From the NCBI GenBank assembly GCA_946699065.1, contig CAMPDV010000917.1, positions 1 to 64,000 of the forward strand: a stretch of DNA of 64,000 nucleotides, given 5' to 3'. A model generated the notes under the pieces. The model was given only the letters and a program-made list of their open reading frames with translations. It was not told where the DNA came from and made no database searches. Shown in pieces: positions 1 through 11,650 of the stretch. The stretch is from Loxodes magnus (Eukaryota > Ciliophora > Karyorelictea > Loxodida > Loxodidae). Each line of letters starts with the position of its first letter. Position 1 is the first letter of the stretch. A program made the position numbers and the translations under genes.

Positions 1-3000
1 AAACTGAAATTACTCTTCTTTTCTTACTTTTTTTACTTTACTTTTAAAACAACTACTTACTCTTTATAACTCTTATCAAAGCTTCAACACTTAAAAACTG
101 AAATTACTCTTCTTTTCTTACTTTTTTTACTTTACTTTTAAAACAACTACTTACTCTTTATAACTCTTATCAAAGCTTCAACACTTAAAAACTGAAATTA
201 CTCTTCTTTTCTTACTTTTTTTACTTTACTTTTAAAACAACTACTTACTCTTTATAACTCTTATCAAAGCTTCAACACTTAAAAACTGAAATTACTCTTC
301 TTTTCTTACTTTTTTTACTTTACTTTTAAAACAACTACTTACTCTTTATAACTCTTATCAAAGCTTCAACACTTAAAAACTGAAATTACTCTTCTTTTCT
401 TACTTTTTTTACTTTACTTTTAAAACAACTACTTACTCTTTATAACTCTTATCAAAGCTTCAACACTTAAAAACTGAAATTACTCTTCTTTTCTTACTTT
501 TTTTACTTTACTTTTAAAACAACTACTTACTCTTTATAACTCTTATCAAAGCTTCAACACTTAAAAACTGAAATTACTCTTCTTTTCTTACTTTTTTTAC
601 TTTACTTTTAAAACAACTACTTACTCTTTATAACTCTTATCAAAGCTTCAACACTTAAAAACTGAAATTACTCTTCTTTTCTTACTTTTTTTACTTTACT
701 TTTAAAACAACTACTTACTCTTTATAACTCTTATCAAAGCTTCAACACTTAAAAACTGAAATTACTCTTCTTTTCTTACTTTTTTTACTTTACTTTTAAA
801 ACAACTACTTACTCTTTATAACTCTTATCAAAGCTTCAACACTTAAAAACTGAAATTACTCTTCTTTTCTTACTTTTTTTACTTTACTTTTAAAACAACT
901 ACTTACTCTTTATAACTCTTATCAAAGCTTCAACACTTAAAAACTGAAATTACTCTTCTTTTCTTACTTTTTTTACTTTACTTTTAAAACAACTACTTAC
1001 TCTTTATAACTCTTATCAAAGCTTCAACACTTAAAAACTGAAATTACTCTTCTTTTCTTACTTTTTTTACTTTACTTTTAAAACAACTACTTACTCTTTA
1101 TAACTCTTATCAAAGCTTCAACACTTAAAAACTGAAATTACTCTTCTTTTCTTACTTTTTTTACTTTACTTTTAAAACAACTACTTACTCTTTATAACTC
1201 TTATCAAAGCTTCAACACTTAAAAACTGAAATTACTCTTCTTTTCTTACTTTTTTTACTTTACTTTTAAAACAACTACTTACTCTTTATAACTCTTATCA
1301 AAGCTTCAACACTTAAAAACTGAAATTACTCTTCTTTTCTTACTTTTTTTACTTTACTTTTAAAACAACTACTTACTCTTTATAACTCTTATCAAAGCTT
1401 CAACACTTAAAAACTGAAATTACTCTTCTTTTCTTACTTTTTTTACTTTACTTTTAAAACAACTACTTACTCTTTATAACTCTTATCAAAGCTTCAACAC
1501 TTAAAAACTGAAATTACTCTTCTTTTCTTACTTTTTTTACTTTACTTTTAAAACAACTACTTACTCTTTATAACTCTTATCAAAGCTTCAACACTTAAAA
1601 ACTGAAATTACTCTTCTTTTCTTACTTTTTTTACTTTACTTTTAAAACAACTACTTACTCTTTATAACTCTTATCAAAGCTTCAACACTTAAAAACTGAA
1701 ATTACTCTTCTTTTCTTACTTTTTTTACTTTACTTTTAAAACAACTACTTACTCTTTATAACTCTTATCAAAGCTTCAACACTTAAAAACTGAAATTACT
1801 CTTCTTTTCTTACTTTTTTTACTTTACTTTTAAAACAACTACTTACTCTTTATAACTCTTATCAAAGCTTCAACACTTAAAAACTGAAATTACTCTTCTT
1901 TTCTTACTTTTTTTACTTTACTTTTAAAACAACTACTTACTCTTTATAACTCTTATCAAAGCTTCAACACTTAAAAACTGAAATTACTCTTCTTTTCTTA
2001 CTTTTTTTACTTTACTTTTAAAACAACTACTTACTCTTTATAACTCTTATCAAAGCTTCAACACTTAAAAACTGAAATTACTCTTCTTTTCTTACTTTTT
2101 TTACTTTACTTTTAAAACAACTACTTACTCTTTATAACTCTTATCAAAGCTTCAACACTTAAAAACTGAAATTACTCTTCTTTTCTTACTTTTTTTACTT
2201 TACTTTTAAAACAACTACTTACTCTTTATAACTCTTATCAAAGCTTCAACACTTAAAAACTGAAATTACTCTTCTTTTCTTACTTTTTTTACTTTACTTT
2301 TAAAACAACTACTTACTCTTTATAACTCTTATCAAAGCTTCAACACTTAAAAACTGAAATTACTCTTCTTTTCTTACTTTTTTTACTTTACTTTTAAAAC
2401 AACTACTTACTCTTTATAACTCTTATCAAAGCTTCAACACTTAAAAACTGAAATTACTCTTCTTTTCTTACTTTTTTTACTTTACTTTTAAAACAACTAC
2501 TTACTCTTTATAACTCTTATCAAAGCTTCAACACTTAAAAACTGAAATTACTCTTCTTTTCTTACTTTTTTTACTTTACTTTTAAAACAACTACTTACTC
2601 TTTATAACTCTTATCAAAGCTTCAACACTTAAAAACTGAAATTACTCTTCTTTTCTTACTTTTTTTACTTTACTTTTAAAACAACTACTTACTCTTTATA
2701 ACTCTTATCAAAGCTTCAACACTTAAAAACTGAAATTACTCTTCTTTTCTTACTTTTTTTACTTTACTTTTAAAACAACTACTTACTCTTTATAACTCTT
2801 ATCAAAGCTTCAACACTTAAAAACTGAAATTACTCTTCTTTTCTTACTTTTTTTACTTTACTTTTAAAACAACTACTTACTCTTTATAACTCTTATCAAA
2901 GCTTCAACACTTAAAAACTGAAATTACTCTTCTTTTCTTACTTTTTTTACTTTACTTTTAAAACAACTACTTACTCTTTATAACTCTTATCAAAGCTTCA

Positions 3001-3324
3001 ACACTTAAAAACTGAAATTACTCTTCTTTTCTTACTTTTTTTACTTTACTTTTAAAACAACTACTTACTCTTTATAACTCTTATCAAAGCTTCAACACTT
3101 AAAAACTGAAATTACTCTTCTTTTCTTACTTTTTTTACTTTACTTTTAAAACAACTACTTACTCTTTATAACTCTTATCAAAGCTTCAACACTTAAAAAC
3201 TGAAATTACTCTTCTTTTCTTACTTTTTTTACTTTACTTTTAAAACAACTACTTACTCTTTATAACTCTTATCAAAGCTTCAACACTTAAAAACTGAAAT
3301 TACTCTTCTTTTCTTACTTTTTTT
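1..3324. repeat. 94-bp satellite array, 35 identical copies
   Basis: The unit repeats with a period of exactly 94 bp: the AAACTGAAATTAC start recurs at 1, 95, 189 and so on to 3291. I see no differences between copies until the last partial unit breaks up near 3325. The window begins inside the array, so its full length is unknown. The T/C-rich plus strand has no coding frame, since 94 is not a multiple of 3. Perfect identity over 3.3 kb implies very recent amplification or strong homogenisation. A centromeric, subtelomeric or other structural role is possible but nothing here proves it. Confidence 0.97.
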
Positions 3325-5340
3325 CTTCACTTTACTTAGAAATCGTATCTTGCTTATTTATTCAAACTTTTTATATTTGAGATTTTGCAATTTCATAAAA
3401 AAGCTTAGCAACATTATTTTTTTTTACTTTTCTTTTTCGCTTTTCTAAGAAGACTTATTTACTTCATCTTTTCAAAATTTTGTTATTTATTATTTAAAAT
3501 TTTCTTAGTGTTCTCTAGTCTTTTTATTACTTTTCATAATTCTCTTTTTCACATATTCATATCACTTTATTTTAACTGATGTTCTGTTTTTTTTGCCCTT
3601 TTATTTTTCTTCACTACTCTCATAATTCAATTAATTTTTAGCTGATTTTTTTTTAATACTTTCAAATTATTCATTAATTTGTTTTTTATATTAATTTGTT
3701 TCTTTTCTTCAATTTTCTATTTTTTTTCATATTTGTCTTTTCTTTCTTTCTTTTTTTTTCTAAATTTATTTTGTAAAAATTCTTCGTTTTATTTTTATCT
3801 TTTTTTCTATATAAGTGCATTTTTTAGTTTTTTTATTTACAAAAATATATTAAATTTTTTTAAATCAAATCACTTTTTTTCTTTTTTATTTCAACTAATG
3901 TTTTTTTTAACTTATCAGATTTATCTTTTTAAATACAGAATATCACATGAATTGTTTTTTTAGATATATTAACTCTTTTTTTAAACTTTGTAAATTTTTT
4001 TTAATTAAATGTTACTATTTTTTTTTAAGTTTTTTTTTTCTGCGTTTTCTAGAGCTATAAATAACCTTTTTAATTTATCAAAAAAATTTTTTAATATTTG
4101 TTATAAATTACTCCATTACTTGTTTACTATTTTTTCAAATTGTTTTTTATCCAAAGTCTTATCTTGTTATTCGTCCCAACTTCTCCTGAAGTTCTAAACT
4201 CTTACGTCAAAAAGGCATTTTCACTTTTTATCATTTTGAAAACATTTTTGTTTCTTTCAGATATCTTTTCATTCATTAAATGAATAAAAATTCGTTTTTA
4301 AAGCTCTTGTTTAAAAGTATTTTAAAGTTTATTCCTTCCAAAAAAAGTTTTGTAGTGTAAAAAGCTGTTTAAAAAAACAAAATTATATCTTTCACAATTT
4401 AAAGCTGAACATTATCTTTTTCTCTTTTATTAACTTTAAAAATAAAATAAAAATTTCATTACCCAAATAAAAAAATTTATCACGACCCAATTCAAAAAAA
4501 ATTAGCACAACCTAAAATCAAAACATTTCGAAACCAAAATCGTAAATTTTATCTGCAATTTTTTTATTACCATTTTTTCTCAAAACCCTTTTATATTTTG
4601 AAAATTTTTTTGAAAATTTTTTTGAAAATTTATACCATTCTGACCTTTATTCATCCCGATTTCCCTCAGTTTGTTCCGTCCGAAAAAAGTTTTGCAGTGT
4701 AAAAAGCTGAGCAAAAAAACAAAATTAAATTTTTCACGATTTAACGCTTTAAATACTCTTATTCGCCTTTCATTTAACTCTTAAAATTAAAAAAAATACC
4801 AAAACCCAATTCTTAAAATTTTTATCACGAACCAAAATCGAAAATTTTTAAATCAAAAAAACAAAAGCTTGCAAAACCAAAATCAAAAATCAAAACTTTC
4901 AAATCCCAATTAAAAATTTTCAAAACTAAAACTAAAATTTTCAAAACCAATATCGAAACCAATATCTAAATTTTCAAAACCAATATCGAAATTTTCAAAA
5001 CCAATATCAAAAGTTTTCAAATCCAATATCAAAAAATTTCAAAACCAAATCCAAAAAATTTTTTTATTCCCATTTTTTAAAAACCCTTTTTTACTTTAAA
5101 ATTTTTTCTTAAAAAAATTTATTCCTTTCTGACCTTCTACTTATCCCGAAATCCCCCAGCTTGTTCCGTCCCAACTCAGCCCTATAGTGTAAAACGCTGA
5201 GCAAAAAAGTCTTTGACGTTTTTCGCCATTTTCAGGCTTCTATCTAATGAAATCTCAATCTGCTGCCCATTTATTATATAGTTTACAAAATTTTACCTAT
5301 CGTAAAAACACATTATGCTCACTTGCATATAGTAAAAATG
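3325..5340. repeat. T-rich then diverged long-repeat region
   Basis: No gene is supported. 3325-4200 is very T-rich. Three diverged copies of one module follow, centred near 4325-4400, 4670-4760 and 5155-5225. Each carries a TTCCGTCC-like start, then GTGTAAAAAGCTGAGCAAAAAA or a variant. The second and third are preceded by similar CATTTTTT...CCCTTTT and CTGACCTT...TCCCG blocks about 490 bp apart. Between 4900 and 5060 a short TTTTCAAAACCAATATC motif recurs. Small open frames at 3679-4197 are low-complexity Phe/Leu strings and are not called. Confidence 0.6.
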
Positions 5341-5384
5341 ATTATAACGAACGTAACTAAATTTTATACAAAACAAATTGCAAC

Positions 5385-5725
5385 AGCACATAACTCAAAA
5401 AAAAAACTAGTACTATACTAAAAATTTAAAAATTTTTTTGCTCTAGTACATACTTCAAAAATTTTCTAAACACTAGAAAATTTAAACATTTTTAACTCTA
5501 GTACATAACTCAAAAAATTTGCTAACGACGATAAATTTAAAATTTTTTAACTCTAGTTATGTACTTAAAAAAATTTTCTAAACACTTAAAAAAATTTAAT
5601 ACTTTTTACTCTAGTACATACTCCAAAAATTTTCTAAACACTTAAAAAATTAAAAATTTTTTAGCTCTAGTACATAACTCAAAAAAATTTTGCTAACACT
5701 AGAAAAAATTAAAAGTTTACTCTAA
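5385..5725. repeat. imperfect tandem repeat, about 60 bp x 5-6
   Basis: A CTCTAGTACATAACTCAAAA core recurs with small changes, each followed by a TTTT(C/G)CTAA(A/C)AC stretch and an A/T run. Copies are diverged and differ in length. No coding or RNA signal was seen. It lies about 250 bp downstream of the end of the WD40 tail on the minus strand. Confidence 0.7.
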
Positions 5726-5974
5726 CACTTTATTTTAAATTAAAATTAAAATTAAAACTTTATTGAAAAAATAACTAAGTTCAAAAAAAAGACTTAAGAA
5801 AAAAATATTAAGTCTTAAAACTTTTTTACTTATACTAATGTAAACAATAAGAAAAAATAATTAATTAGAATACAGACTTAGAAAATTCAAATTCTTAAAT
5901 GTATAAAATTAAATAGTTTAAATAGTTTAAAATCAAACAGATCACTTGATGTATCTCTACTTGTCCTCCACACT

Positions 5975-6745
5975 CATTATAGTATTAGCCATTATGCAAT
6001 TCTAAAATGATAAGCCATAGTCTGCATATACCTTGTTCCAGTCAGTTTACTAAATAATTGTTGATAGATTTGAACTTACCTGTTACTAGTTATTAGTATC
6101 TATTCCATTCAATATCCTTCCTATATTCCATCTTCGAATGTTGTAGTCTTTTGATTAAGGTTAACTTCAATAACTTCCATTACTTGATACCAACCATTAA
6201 TTGTCACTAGATAATGATAAACTACCCACAGTGTCCGTATGACCCAATAATGTACAGATACACTATCCATTATTGATATTTCAGATTCTTATACTCTTGT
6301 CATAAGATCCAGATAAGATATACTTGTTGTTATTCGAGAATATTACCGAAAAGACAGAATCAGTATGTCCCGATAAATTTTGGTACATTGTTATGTTCTT
6401 GAGTTCCATAAACGAATAGTTTCGTCATGAGATCCAGATCATGATTTAAGCGGAATCACTAGATATAGCCACAGATAATACATATCTAGTGTGACCACTC
6501 ATGGTCTTACAGGTACCTGTCTTGATGTCCCATAGTCTCACCGTCTTATCTACACTTCCCGATACGATGAACTCTGAATCACTGGATATAGCCACAGATC
6601 GTACAGAATCTAGTGTGACCACTCATGGTCTTACAGGTACCTGTCTTGACGTCCCATAGTCTCACCGTCTAATCTGCACTTCCCGATACGATGAACTCTG
6701 AATCACTGAACATAGCCACAGATCATACAGAACTAGTGTGACCAC
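5975..6745 (-). pseudogene. frameshifted WD40 tail of the RING/WD40 gene
   Basis: Reading down the minus strand, at least five more WD40 units follow the gene's first blade. They have a 126-bp-like period and phrases such as [25 protein letters not shown] and DETIRLWN. Keeping them in one frame requires single-base corrections near 6847, 6613, 6442 and 6385. The first two cancel each other. None coincides with a plausible GT...AG intron. TGA sits at the blade Trp in SIRI-W-NINNG and at the V-W-SVAMF position, which fits TGA=Trp rather than random stops. The tail is either decayed or affected by assembly indels; the nearly intact 5' half argues against a high error rate. Confidence 0.75.
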
Positions 6746-8275
6746 TCATGGTCTTACAGGTACCTGTCTTGATATTGTAAAGTCTAAGAGTAGTGTCATC
6801 ACTTCCCGATACGATGAACTCTGAATCACTGGATATAGCCACAGATATACAGAATTAGTGTGACCACTCATGGTCTTACAGGTACCTGTCTTGATATTGT
6901 AAAGTCTAAGAGTATTGTCAAGGGAAGCAGATACTATTAAGTTAGCATCTGGAGAGATGGCCACGGAAGTGACTGAGTCTGAGTGACCAGTGAGTATGTG
7001 AGGGTGTTCAGTGATTATGGAAGAGAGATTAGTGTTGGATAGGTCGCAGTTAATAAATTTGGTGTTTCTTAGATTGGTTGATGAGAGATTTGAGTTAGCG
7101 AAATTACAGTTGGTGAAGGTTGTGTCCGATAAATTAGAGTTAGTTAATTCAGTGTTCTGGAAGTTTTGATTGGTGAACGCGAAGTTCATGTAGTTTAAGA
7201 TTGTTAGGGTGTTTGAAGCTACTTATGCTACTCCTTATTGAGATTTACATAACTGGATTATCTAACTCAACTTTTAATGTATTTATTAATCTGCCACTTA
7301 TGATAGATGTAACAGAATTTAAACCTAATCAGTTAATCCTGGTTTGCTTAGAGGACCTTGCTTTAACATTACTAAATTTACATTCTCTTGCTTTAATTGA
7401 TTCAACAACTGCTTTAGTTTTTCAAACGTTAGATTTGTGAAATCCTAGATTATAAACTTGCTCATATTTTATTACTCTTGTTTTTATATTTAGATCTAAA
7501 CTTCAGGCTATATTGTAATGCTTGCTGCTTAACAAATCTCATTCACTACGTTGACTTGCTTGAAATAGTTTTGAATTAGCATCTCTGCCTCATTTAAATT
7601 TAATTACTAGCCGTTAGAATTCTAATTTAAATAACTACATACTTTGAACATACATGATTGAACAATAATTCCTAAATTTTGGATATTCATTTGCTAACTC
7701 TAACTACTTTTCAATTCATCAATCTCACGCTAGATTGAATTAAATTCTTATTGCCCTAGTTTTTATTAGTATTAACCTGTTGATTATTATTAAAATTCAC
7801 TTGCAGCTTACAACTTAGACAAACGTTTCAGTAAATTCTTGATCTTATTATTAGTAACAGCAATCTAATCAGTTAAACTCTTGAGTATCTACTGATGCGA
7901 TATGGCCTATATACTCTACATAAATTATGAGCTGCCTTAAACAACTTCTTTTATTTCATTATGGTAATTTTATTTCAAGACTTAATATCCTTACAACCAT
8001 TGGTACTACTCTTGAAGCTTTACTTAATCAACAATTTAAATCTATTAATGTCTTGATATTTACTACTACACTTGCTGTTAAACTACATATCCTTATAACT
8101 ATTCAGGCTGAATGTAGTAAACTTTGTTGTGTTATAAACACTTAATTTCTTTATAAAATTAATAAACCGTTTTAAGACAAATTAAACATGAAATACAACC
8201 ACAAGGTAATTGCTTAGACACTCTCTCGTCTTAATCGAATTGCTTTTTACAGTTAGGACACTGATTGTTATCCAT
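6746..8275 (-). CDS. RING finger/coiled-coil/pentapeptide/WD40 protein
   Basis: Probable E3 ubiquitin ligase scaffold. The start is ATG at 8275, beginning MDNNQCPNC. A RING-like zinc site is visible: C6, C9, C25, C27, C30, C33, C46, H49, with the third pair as PCGC instead of PCGH. A Gln-rich coiled-coil region follows (roughly 60-340), using many TAA/TAG codons as Gln. A conserved linker (VASNTLTILNYMNF) leads into pentapeptide-like repeats (about 365-415, of the TNSNLSDTTF type). The first WD40 blade is HILTGHSDSVTSVAISPD...LRLYNIKTGTC. As read, the frame gives 509 aa and ends at TGA 6746-6748, but only after a one-base slip near 6847 in the second blade. The natural protein should run on through the WD40 units below 6746. 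No GT...AG intron is needed in the 1.4 kb of good frame. RING and WD40 domains together suggest substrate-recognising ubiquitylation; that function is inferred. Confidence 0.85.
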
Positions 8276-8870
8276 TTATAAAGATTAAAAAACAATTTAG
8301 TATATAGAAACTAATTATATTGAAATAAAGATTGATAAAGTATTTTTATTATTTAAAAATTAAATTTAAAATTTAAAAATTTAAATTAACGAAATATTTA
8401 AATATTTTTAAAGGAAAGAAAATTAAACAAATGTAATAAAAAAAACCTAAAAAATAACAAATTAAAAATTCAAACTAGAAAAAAATGAATTTTCTGCAAA
8501 TCTTTTAGCTTTGAAAAAAATGTAATTATATAATATTAAAAAATTATTATAATAATGACTATACATTAAACATTTTAGTATGATGGTTAAAAAAAATATA
8601 CAAGTGATTTTGAAGAATGAACAAATCATAACTAAAAAAAATTAGAAATTAATTAATCTAAAACAAATTTAGACAGTTATTCCACGAAAAAAATGATTAA
8701 AAAAAATATATATAAGAATTTAAAAAAAATGACTTAAGAAATAAAAAAATGGTGGACAAACTAAAATTATTTTTATTTAGCTCATAAAAAATAAGAGTAA
8801 GCATTAAACATCTATAATTACATCCACATCATCTTAAAAATAATTTTTTTAATAAATAATAAATATGGTT
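8276..8870. other. AT-rich spacer, nothing recognised
   Basis: This is the upstream region of the RING/WD40 gene. It is A-rich on the plus strand, with no repeat, RNA gene or convincing coding composition. It presumably contains the gene's promoter, but no element can be named. Confidence 0.5.
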
Positions 8871-11120
8871 ATAGAGAACGTAGCACCTAGTTGGTACGCA
8901 GCTCTTTCCATATCTCAATATATATCCGTTTCTTCAAGTAAGCATTCAGGTAATAGAAATTCTTCTCTTATTAGTTACATATGTTCAACATTTTCCTAAA
9001 TGTTAAATCTTGTTCTTCTGTCTTCTATCTATCTACGTTTTATTGATTCTTTATTGCAAGCTTAATTTATTTTTTCTTACATATCTTACTAATTTTAATT
9101 TCTATTTATTTTCTTCTTGATCAAGATTTTATAAACTCATAAAAATTATCCAAATCTTGCTATATAGTCTTTTCCTATTTCTTTTGTTCATTCAATTTTC
9201 TTTTCTAAGTATACTTTTTTTCTTTTTTATAATATATCTTTGATATAATCTTTTATTATCAAGTCAGTTTTAGCTCTTTTTTACTCTTCTTAGGTTCTAA
9301 TGAATTTTTCGAATTTTGCCGTACCTCATATTATATCAAATAATTCCATTCCTTATCTCTCTACTCCTGTTGTTCTAAGATTTCAGATATATTATTATCT
9401 TTCTTCTTTGTATTCTGAATAGTTTTCTATGATATGCCTTTCGTTTTCTCTTGCCTCATTACAAAAAGGGCTTTTACTTGTCATAACTATGTGTCTTTCT
9501 TTTAAACAATCCTGGCTCCCATTACATCTCGTTCTTATTCTAAATATGTATCATTCTTCTTCTTTTCTATTTTTATTATATCTCAAGTAGTTGGGTGATC
9601 CTACTGCATATTCATCAAATCATGTTTTTCTATACCGTAATGTTATTATCATTTACTCCATTCTTTCTCTATCTTTTCTACGTATACTTTATATTCTTAA
9701 ACTGCACGATTAATGATTCTTCCCTTTTTAATTACTTTTACCATCATCTATAAATATTTTTGTCCTCAATTCTTAATTCTAATTTTATTGCCATGCAATA
9801 TTATTCAAATATAAAGTTCTCTTCTTTACAAAAATCGAACAATGAGTCTTTTGTTTTTCCTTTATTTCCTATTAATTAGCCTCTTAATCTCAACGCTTTT
9901 TGTCATAGGCAATGTTTAAATTTCATAAACTGCAATTCGTGTTCTAACATCTCCCTTTGCACTTAAAAAAGGACATCTATGATTGTTCATAAAGATCTTC
10001 TCTATATTATTTCTAAATTTAAACTTTAAACTTAAAGAGTTTTTATACATCTATAACTGCAAGAATTGCTTCCTTCAATTATAGACATTAGTAAATTTTT
10101 TTAATTACTTTTAATTATAATCTTGATCTTAACAATTTTAAATTACTTTAGTTTAATCTCATCTTTTATTTCTTCCTTTTATGCTTTTTCCATTTCTAAT
10201 AATTCTAGTCTTCTTGACATAAGTTTCTTGTGAAATATTTTTTAATCTAAATATCCTAAATAAGACTTATGAAAGGAGTTCATAAAACCTTAATCATATA
10301 ATATAAGTCATCTTAAATCATAATTTCCAATCTTTTACAATAGTAAATATCTTATATTAGAATAGTATATACATTTAAAAATGTGCTCGAATGTATCATA
10401 CTCTCCACACATACGGTAGGAATATCTATAGGATAGTGATGATCTTAAAGATCTTTTCGAAAGCTAAGGATTGGGTTCTAAATTAAATATAACGATAATT
10501 TCTTGTCTAAATTCTTTGTTCAACTTAGTGTAAGTAATTACTAGAAATTGATTAAGATTACTAAACTGCTCAGTATAAATTTTAGCTTTTTCATTTTCTT
10601 AAACTTTTGAGTATCTGTTTTATAGAAATATTTTCTATATTATCTCTAATTGCTCCATTACTTATTTTCCTAGAAATTATTTGCAATATGGGATCACTTC
10701 TGCCTCATAACTGAAAATTGAGCTTAGGAAAGTTTTTAACAATATTTTTGAATTATATGGTGTTAATCCCTTATTCATTGTTATTTTTCTCGGTATTCAT
10801 GTTTACATCTTTTATGCTGCTACTAGTCTATTCTCCATTTGCTTGTCAAAACTGATGTTTTATTTTATTATATGACCTAGGTATAAAAGTTCGTTTCTCT
10901 TTTGATCCTTTAACTGTCCATCTCGATAATTTATCCAGAATATTGTTCATCAAAATATTATTTTAATAGCTAAATAAAATAAGACCCTCATCGCTAGTAA
11001 ATTTACTATCTTCAATTTGAATCTCAGAATTTTATATATTGAATATTTGGCCACTTTAATTTGCTATATTATTCGAGATTTTTAATTTCTCAAATCATAT
11101 TTCACTTTAATTGATAAAAA
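8871..11120 (-). mobile_element. decayed non-LTR (LINE) retrotransposon, RT and C-terminal part
   Basis: On the minus strand the fragments run in LINE order. A damaged catalytic box reads TSDEGLILFS (expected YADDGLILF) near 10990, followed by NILDKLSRWT. Then comes LGHIIKQNISFDKQMENRL, the usual post-palm block. Near 9900 is GDVRTRIAVYEIQTLPM. Near 9450-9560 are YIFRIRTRCNGSQDCLKERH and SPFCNEARENERHIIENYSEYKEER-type residues, the Zn-binding C-terminal C..C...H...C box with first and last Cys altered. Family knowledge: this CCHC box closes the ORF2 of many LINEs. Several frameshifts are present and TGA occurs at two probable Trp sites (EEE-W-YIF, RKT-W-FDE). The element ends at the 3'-tail motif at 8872. 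The 5' part (ORF1, endonuclease) was not found. It is a dead copy. Confidence 0.75.
8872..8912 (-). repeat. LINE 3'-tail hairpin motif, copy 1
   Basis: Minus-strand reading: GAGCTGCGTACCAACTAGG then TGCTACG...TATAACCATATTTATT. It sits exactly at the 3' end of the decayed LINE. ACC pairs with GGT around a 4-5 base loop, and the flanking GCG/CGC can extend the stem. Related copies are at 16787, 16898 and 37164. Confidence 0.7.
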
Positions 11121-11539
11121 ATTAATTACTATCTTTAGGTGAAAAATGTTCTATTACCACTGAAGATATCCCTAATAACGAATATTAAGTTGATTTAATA
11201 AAATTGCGACTTGTTTAATTGCAATTAGTCCCTTAAAGAATTTTTTTTAATAAATTACTAAGTTTGTAAGATTTAGGTAATTCAAACTAATAAAAATTTA
11301 AGGTGATTATGATTATAAAAAGAGAATGGGTTTATCTTTTTTAATAAAACACATAGTTAAGCTTGAATCTTGCAATGAACATCCATATCCTTATGAATGA
11401 TTGACTTAAAGCTTCCTTCTCACCCTCCTCTGAAAATTTCACATTGATTTAAGCAAGTAGAATAGTTCAAGCAATCAAGAAGGTAATCATGTTAAAGAAT
11501 ATATAATGTGTGATCTTCATTTTCGCTTGCTTAGTAAAT
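11121..11539. other. AT-rich DNA with possible further LINE remnants
   Basis: This may hold the more eroded upstream part of the LINE, but I could not align it to any RT block. No other feature was seen. Confidence 0.35.
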
Positions 11540-11650
11540 AGTCTCAGTACCCTATAGTTGAAAAACAGACAAGAAAAGAGAAGAGAAGACAAGGAAGAAG
11601 AGGCATCAAGTAGCATTAATGGTGAAAGATGCCAGATACTAAGGTCTCTT
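11540..11650 (+). repeat. dispersed repeat family B, copy 1
   Basis: Shares GAGGCATCAAGTAG...GATGCCAGATACTAAGG with copies at 17020 and 29683, plus the upstream purine-rich AGAGAAGAGAAGACAAG block. It has higher G+C than its surroundings. One frame reads EASSSINGERCQILR, matching the other copies at the peptide level, so this is likely a fragment of a mobile-element coding region or a SINE-like element. Confidence 0.75.

Noticed and set aside
3679-4197. Two plus-strand ORFs of 94 and 62 aa
   Set aside because: Phe/Ser/Leu low-complexity strings from T-rich DNA; no motif.
7201-8145. Plus-strand ORFs of 79 and 72 aa
   Set aside because: Antisense shadows of the RING/coiled-coil gene on the minus strand.
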